From Rhizorhabdus wittichii RW1 (GTDB lineage: Bacteria > Pseudomonadota > Alphaproteobacteria > Sphingomonadales > Sphingomonadaceae), in assembly GCA_000016765.1 (NCBI GenBank), contig CP000699.1, forward strand, positions 4,467,501 to 4,531,500: 64,000 nt of DNA, written 5' to 3'. A model generated the notes under the pieces. That model worked only from the letters and a program-made list of their open reading frames with translations, did no database searches and was not told the DNA's origin. The position numbers and the translations under genes were made by a program. This document shows positions 60,811 to 64,000 of this stretch, one piece after another (position 1 is the first letter of the stretch; every line of letters begins with the position of its first letter).

Positions 60811-63069
60811 ATGATGACCAAAGGAAAGATACTGCTCTGGGCGTTGGCGAGCACCGCCTTCACGGCTCCCGCGTCGGCGCAGGATGGCGATGCCGGGCGC
60901 GCCGCGGACGAGATCGTCGTCACCGCGCGCCAGCGCGCCGAGGCCCTTCAGGACGTGCCGGTCGCGGTCTCGGCGATATCGGGCGTCGCCCTGGAGAAGG
61001 CCGGGGTGACGCAGACCCGCGAATTGTTCGCCTCGACGCCCGGGCTGTATTTCAGCCAGACCGGGCAGCGCCAGAATGACGAGCAATTCTATCTCACCAT
61101 CCGCGGCGTCGGCAGCTCGCCGGTCGTCGAGCCCTCGGTCGGCGTGTTCGTCGACGGCGTCTATATGCCGAGCCTGGGATGGACGGCCGATTTCCTCGAC
61201 CTCGAACGGGTCGAGATTCTTCGCGGCCCGCAGGGCGCGCTGTTCGGCCGGAACACGGAAGGCGGCGCGGTCAGCATCGTCACGCGCAAGCCGTCGGCGG
61301 AGCTGCGCGGGCGCGTTTCCGCCGAGGTCGCGGAGTTCGGCAGCTGGCGGGGCAGCGCCTCGGTTTCGGGGCCGCTCGCGGAGAATCTCTATGCCGGCAT
61401 CAGCGGCTTCGCGTCGACGACCAACGGATATATGCGCAACGTCACGCGCAACGAGCATCAGGACAACCGGGATCGTCACGGCGGCCGCCTGATGCTGCGC
61501 GCGGTCGACGTCGGCGGCTTTGAGGTGCTTCTCTCGGGCGACTATATGAAGTCGAAGGGGCGGTTCGACGCGTTCGGCGACGCGGTGGCCGGCCAGGCGA
61601 TCACCGTGGTCGATCCGCAGGCCCCCGCCGCGGCGCGCGGCACGACGCTGGTGAGCAATCCCCTGGCGGGCCGGCGCTACACCACCTACGGCAATGACGA
61701 GAACCGCGTCTCCTCCGAGAATTACGGCGCGGCGCTGCAGATCATGCGCGACATCGGCCCGGCGGTGCTGACCTCGATCACCGGCTATCGGCGCGTACGC
61801 TCCCGCGACATATATGACAACGACGCCATCGCTACCGCCTCCTCGGTCAACGGCGCGCTGACGAAGCAGCGCATCCTTTCGCAGGAGTTGCGCCTCGTCT
61901 CCGACACGCAGGGGCCGCTGTCGTGGATCGCCGGGGCCTATGGCTTCAAGGAGCGGCTCGATCAGGATCGTCTCTCGCAATTCTTCAGCGGGACGACCGC
62001 CGGGCCGATCGCCGGCAGCGGCAACGGCTTCGGCTATGTCAGCGACGAGGCGACGATCCGGCGCGACGGCCTCGCGATCTTCGGCGAGGTGAACTACGAC
62101 GTCACCGAACAGCTCGAACTCTCGCTCGGCGCGCGCTATTCCTACGAGAAGGTCAGGCAGGACCCCAACCTCAACGTCGCCGTCCAGATCGGGGCGGTGG
62201 TGGTCAACGTCGCGAACGCCACGCCGCGGCGCAAGGCGTTCGACGGCTTCTCGCCTTCGGCGTCGCTGTCCTACAAGCTGCAGCCCGGCATCCTCGTCTA
62301 TGCGTCGGCCGCGACCGGCTTCAAGGGCGGCGGCTTCACCAAGGAGGTGCCGAACACGCCGCTCCAGAACGCGGCGCTCGATAACGAGACGTCGCTCAAC
62401 TACGAACTGGGCCTGAAGGCGGACCTGCTCGATCGCGCCGTCCGGCTGAACATGGCGCTCTTCTACACCAAGCTGAAGGACCAGCAGCTCGCGACCCGGA
62501 TAGAATTGTCCCCGGGGACGGGCGTCTACATCCCGTCCACCCTCAACGTCGGCCGGGGCCATTCGCAGGGGGTCGAGGTCGAGACGGTCATCCGGCCCGT
62601 CCGCCCGCTCCGCATCGCCGGCAACCTGTCCTACACCGACACGCGCTTCGACGACTATGTCGCATCGCCCGCGACCGCCACGGCGCCGGCCTATGACAGG
62701 GCGGGGCAGGCCTTCCCCGAAGTGCCGAAATGGCTGGCCTCGGCGAGCGTCGAATATGCGTTCGAGCTGGGCAACGACCTGACGCTCGTCCCCAATGTCA
62801 GCTGGCGGCACGTCGGCAGCAAATATGTGGGGCAGGGCAATGCCTCGATCCCCTTCATCACGATCGACTCCTACGACCTGTTCGACGCGCAGCTTTCCTT
62901 GTCCAAGGGGCCCTGGTCGGTCGTCGCCTTCGTGAAGAACATCGGCGACAAATATTATCTGGCAAACCGCTTCCAGAACCAGCCGGCGACATCGGCGCCC
63001 GGATTCCTGAACTGGGGCAAGCCGGGGGCGCCGCGCCAGTTCGGTGCGAGGTTCTCCTATGACTTCTGA
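60811..63069 (+). CDS. TonB-dependent outer-membrane receptor
   Basis: The 752-residue protein starts MMTKGKILLWALASTAFTAP with a signal peptide ending ASAQ, then DEIVVTARQRAEALQDVPVA, LTIRGVGSSPVVEPSVGVFV and VEILRGPQGALFGRNTEGGA as plug, and a barrel ending FGARFSYDF with terminal Phe. GGGGAGAGG precedes the ATG. It should import the aromatic substrate of the cluster. The hydrolase ATG overlaps its last codons by 11 bp. Confidence 0.93.
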   Translation: MMTKGKILLWALASTAFTAPASAQDGDAGRAADEIVVTARQRAEALQDVPVAVSAISGVALEKAGVTQTRELFASTPGLYFSQTGQRQNDEQFYLTIRGVGSSPVVEPSVGVFVDGVYMPSLGWTADFLDLERVEILRGPQGALFGRNTEGGAVSIVTRKPSAELRGRVSAEVAEFGSWRGSASVSGPLAENLYAGISGFASTTNGYMRNVTRNEHQDNRDRHGGRLMLRAVDVGGFEVLLSGDYMKSKGRFDAFGDAVAGQAITVVDPQAPAAARGTTLVSNPLAGRRYTTYGNDENRVSSENYGAALQIMRDIGPAVLTSITGYRRVRSRDIYDNDAIATASSVNGALTKQRILSQELRLVSDTQGPLSWIAGAYGFKERLDQDRLSQFFSGTTAGPIAGSGNGFGYVSDEATIRRDGLAIFGEVNYDVTEQLELSLGARYSYEKVRQDPNLNVAVQIGAVVVNVANATPRRKAFDGFSPSASLSYKLQPGILVYASAATGFKGGGFTKEVPNTPLQNAALDNETSLNYELGLKADLLDRAVRLNMALFYTKLKDQQLATRIELSPGTGVYIPSTLNVGRGHSQGVEVETVIRPVRPLRIAGNLSYTDTRFDDYVASPATATAPAYDRAGQAFPEVPKWLASASVEYAFELGNDLTLVPNVSWRHVGSKYVGQGNASIPFITIDSYDLFDAQLSLSKGPWSVVAFVKNIGDKYYLANRFQNQPATSAPGFLNWGKPGAPRQFGARFSYDF

Positions 63070-64000
63070 TGCGCTGGTGGATCGCCGCACCCTGATGAAC
63101 GCGGCGGCGGTGGCGATGCTGTGGAGCGCGGGCTCGGCCGCCCACGCGCAGGGGGCGCCGGGGGCGCTTCCCGCCCCGGCGGGCGGGCGAAGCCCCGCCG
63201 CCCCGCCGCCGGGCTTCGCGGCGAAGCGGTTCGTCTCGCCCAACGGGACGCTCAGCTATACCGAGGGGCCGGACAATGGGCAGACCTTGCTGTTCCTGCC
63301 CGGCATGGGTGTCCCCCGGCAAAGCTATCATCCGGCGGCGGCGCTCCTCTCCGACCATTTCCACGTCGTCCTGCTCGACCAGCGCGGGCAGGGGGAATCG
63401 GACTGGGCGGCCGACGGGCGCTATCGCGTCGTCGATTATGGCGCGGACCTCGTGGCGTTCATCGCCGGGCCGCTGCGCGGCCGCAAGGTCATCGTCTCGG
63501 GCCATTCGCTCGGTGGCCTCGTCGCCTTGTGGCTGGCCTCGCGCCATCCCGAGCTGACGGCGGGGCTCAATGCCGAGGACAATCCTTTCCTGATGTCCGA
63601 GCGCGGCTATTGGGAAGGCCATTGGGTGAAGCCGCTGTTCGAGGCGCAGGAGGCGCGGCTGCGCGCCTTCCAGGCCTCGGGACGCGATCCGGCGGTGCTG
63701 GGCCGCCACTTCGCCGACGAGCGGGCGGTGATGCCGCGGCAGGACGTGCCCTATCTCCAGCGGGTGCGCGCGCTGGGCAAGCAGCTCTCGATCCTGACGC
63801 GGCGGGGCGTCCTGCCGGCGGACGCCGCGGAGCAGGCGCGCCTCGACGCCGCCTATGCGCGGTGGCTGGCCGGCGAGCCGCTGCGCAACCGCAACATGCT
63901 GCCGGCGGGCGTCCTGGCGGCGGCACCGGCCATGTCCGCGACGATGGACCCGCTGGTGCCGCATTTCGCGGTGACGGCCGAGCTGAACGACGGCTTTCCC
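63059..64000 (+). CDS. Exported alpha/beta-hydrolase (3' end outside window)
   Basis: The frame opens at ATG 63059, inside the last codons of the TonB gene, and runs past the right edge (314 codons seen). A Tat-like signal is present: DRRTLMNAAAVAMLWSAGSA, ending AHAQ. Then comes an alpha/beta-hydrolase core: VVLLDQRGQGESDW and the nucleophile elbow VSGHSLGGLVALW (Ser in GHSLGG). It may hydrolyse an ester or lactone of the imported compound in the periplasm. Translational coupling with the receptor is likely. Confidence 0.85.
   Translation, partial: MTSDALVDRRTLMNAAAVAMLWSAGSAAHAQGAPGALPAPAGGRSPAAPPPGFAAKRFVSPNGTLSYTEGPDNGQTLLFLPGMGVPRQSYHPAAALLSDHFHVVLLDQRGQGESDWAADGRYRVVDYGADLVAFIAGPLRGRKVIVSGHSLGGLVALWLASRHPELTAGLNAEDNPFLMSERGYWEGHWVKPLFEAQEARLRAFQASGRDPAVLGRHFADERAVMPRQDVPYLQRVRALGKQLSILTRRGVLPADAAEQARLDAAYARWLAGEPLRNRNMLPAGVLAAAPAMSATMDPLVPHFAVTAELNDGFP

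Noticed and set aside
60790-63243. 817-codon minus-strand frame
   Set aside because: Antisense of the third TonB receptor; composition and lack of motifs mark it as a shadow.

Overview
The window is GC-rich Gram-negative chromosome, most likely from a Sphingomonadaceae bacterium (Sphingomonas/Rhizorhabdus type). Pointers are three TonB-dependent receptors whose plugs begin with IIVTAR/IVVTAR, a PA0069-type radical SAM gene behind a GTTC-N7-GTTC box (the alphaproteobacterial LexA site), many CGCGAAAGCG-type interspersed palindromes, and a core order (UDG-like/Slt/MoaB, ETF-QO, TPR/IspE, InfA/Maf/RNase/YacG/tRNA-Phe) that fits this group. No ribosomal RNA or CRISPR array is present. Both window ends cut through genes.

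Layout. 1-3.8 kb: accessory segment on the minus strand with a caspase/CHAT-like His-Cys protein, a stand-alone acyl-carrier-like protein, an XRE repressor and an ImmA/IrrE metallopeptidase, followed by an RTX repeat protein. 4.5-10.9 kb: small conserved genes, a CDP-alcohol phosphatidyltransferase, a transglutaminase, glutathione peroxidase with a MarR regulator, IlvE and RarD. 11-24.9 kb: a catabolic locus with an amidohydrolase, a MalT-like regulator, a hydantoinase/oxoprolinase protein, a DUF917 (S-methyl-thiohydantoin desulfurase family) protein, two TonB receptors, an MFS transporter and a TauE/SafE exporter. This suggests uptake and breakdown of a cyclic amide, possibly sulfur-containing. 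25-50.3 kb: mostly housekeeping genes (pyrF, patatin, radA, cvpA, moaB, slt, ETF-QO, SigJ-type sigma, ispE, infA, maf, yacG), broken by REPIN-like repeats. Embedded at 41.0-43.6 kb is a four-gene operon with two paralogous 56-residue peptides, a PqqD-HprK fusion and a nucleotidyltransferase, a candidate peptide-modification system.

50.3-54.3 kb: a decayed island at tRNA-Phe, with a truncated integrase joined to a headless LysR gene, a Crp/Fnr regulator, an IS3-family remnant that cuts an M20 peptidase gene, a DUF6771-like small protein and a C-terminal piece of a recombinase-like protein. 54.3-64 kb: a catabolic cluster, minus strand VOC dioxygenase, CoA ligase, GST, thiolase, and plus strand MarR regulator, FAD monooxygenase, TonB receptor, alpha/beta hydrolase (cut by the right edge). 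Related GTAATA-type palindromes precede three of its transcription units and point to one MarR regulon.

All functional calls come from reading translated sequence and recalling families; no database search was run. Start codons were chosen by ribosome-binding sites, gene overlaps and conserved N-termini, and several remain uncertain.
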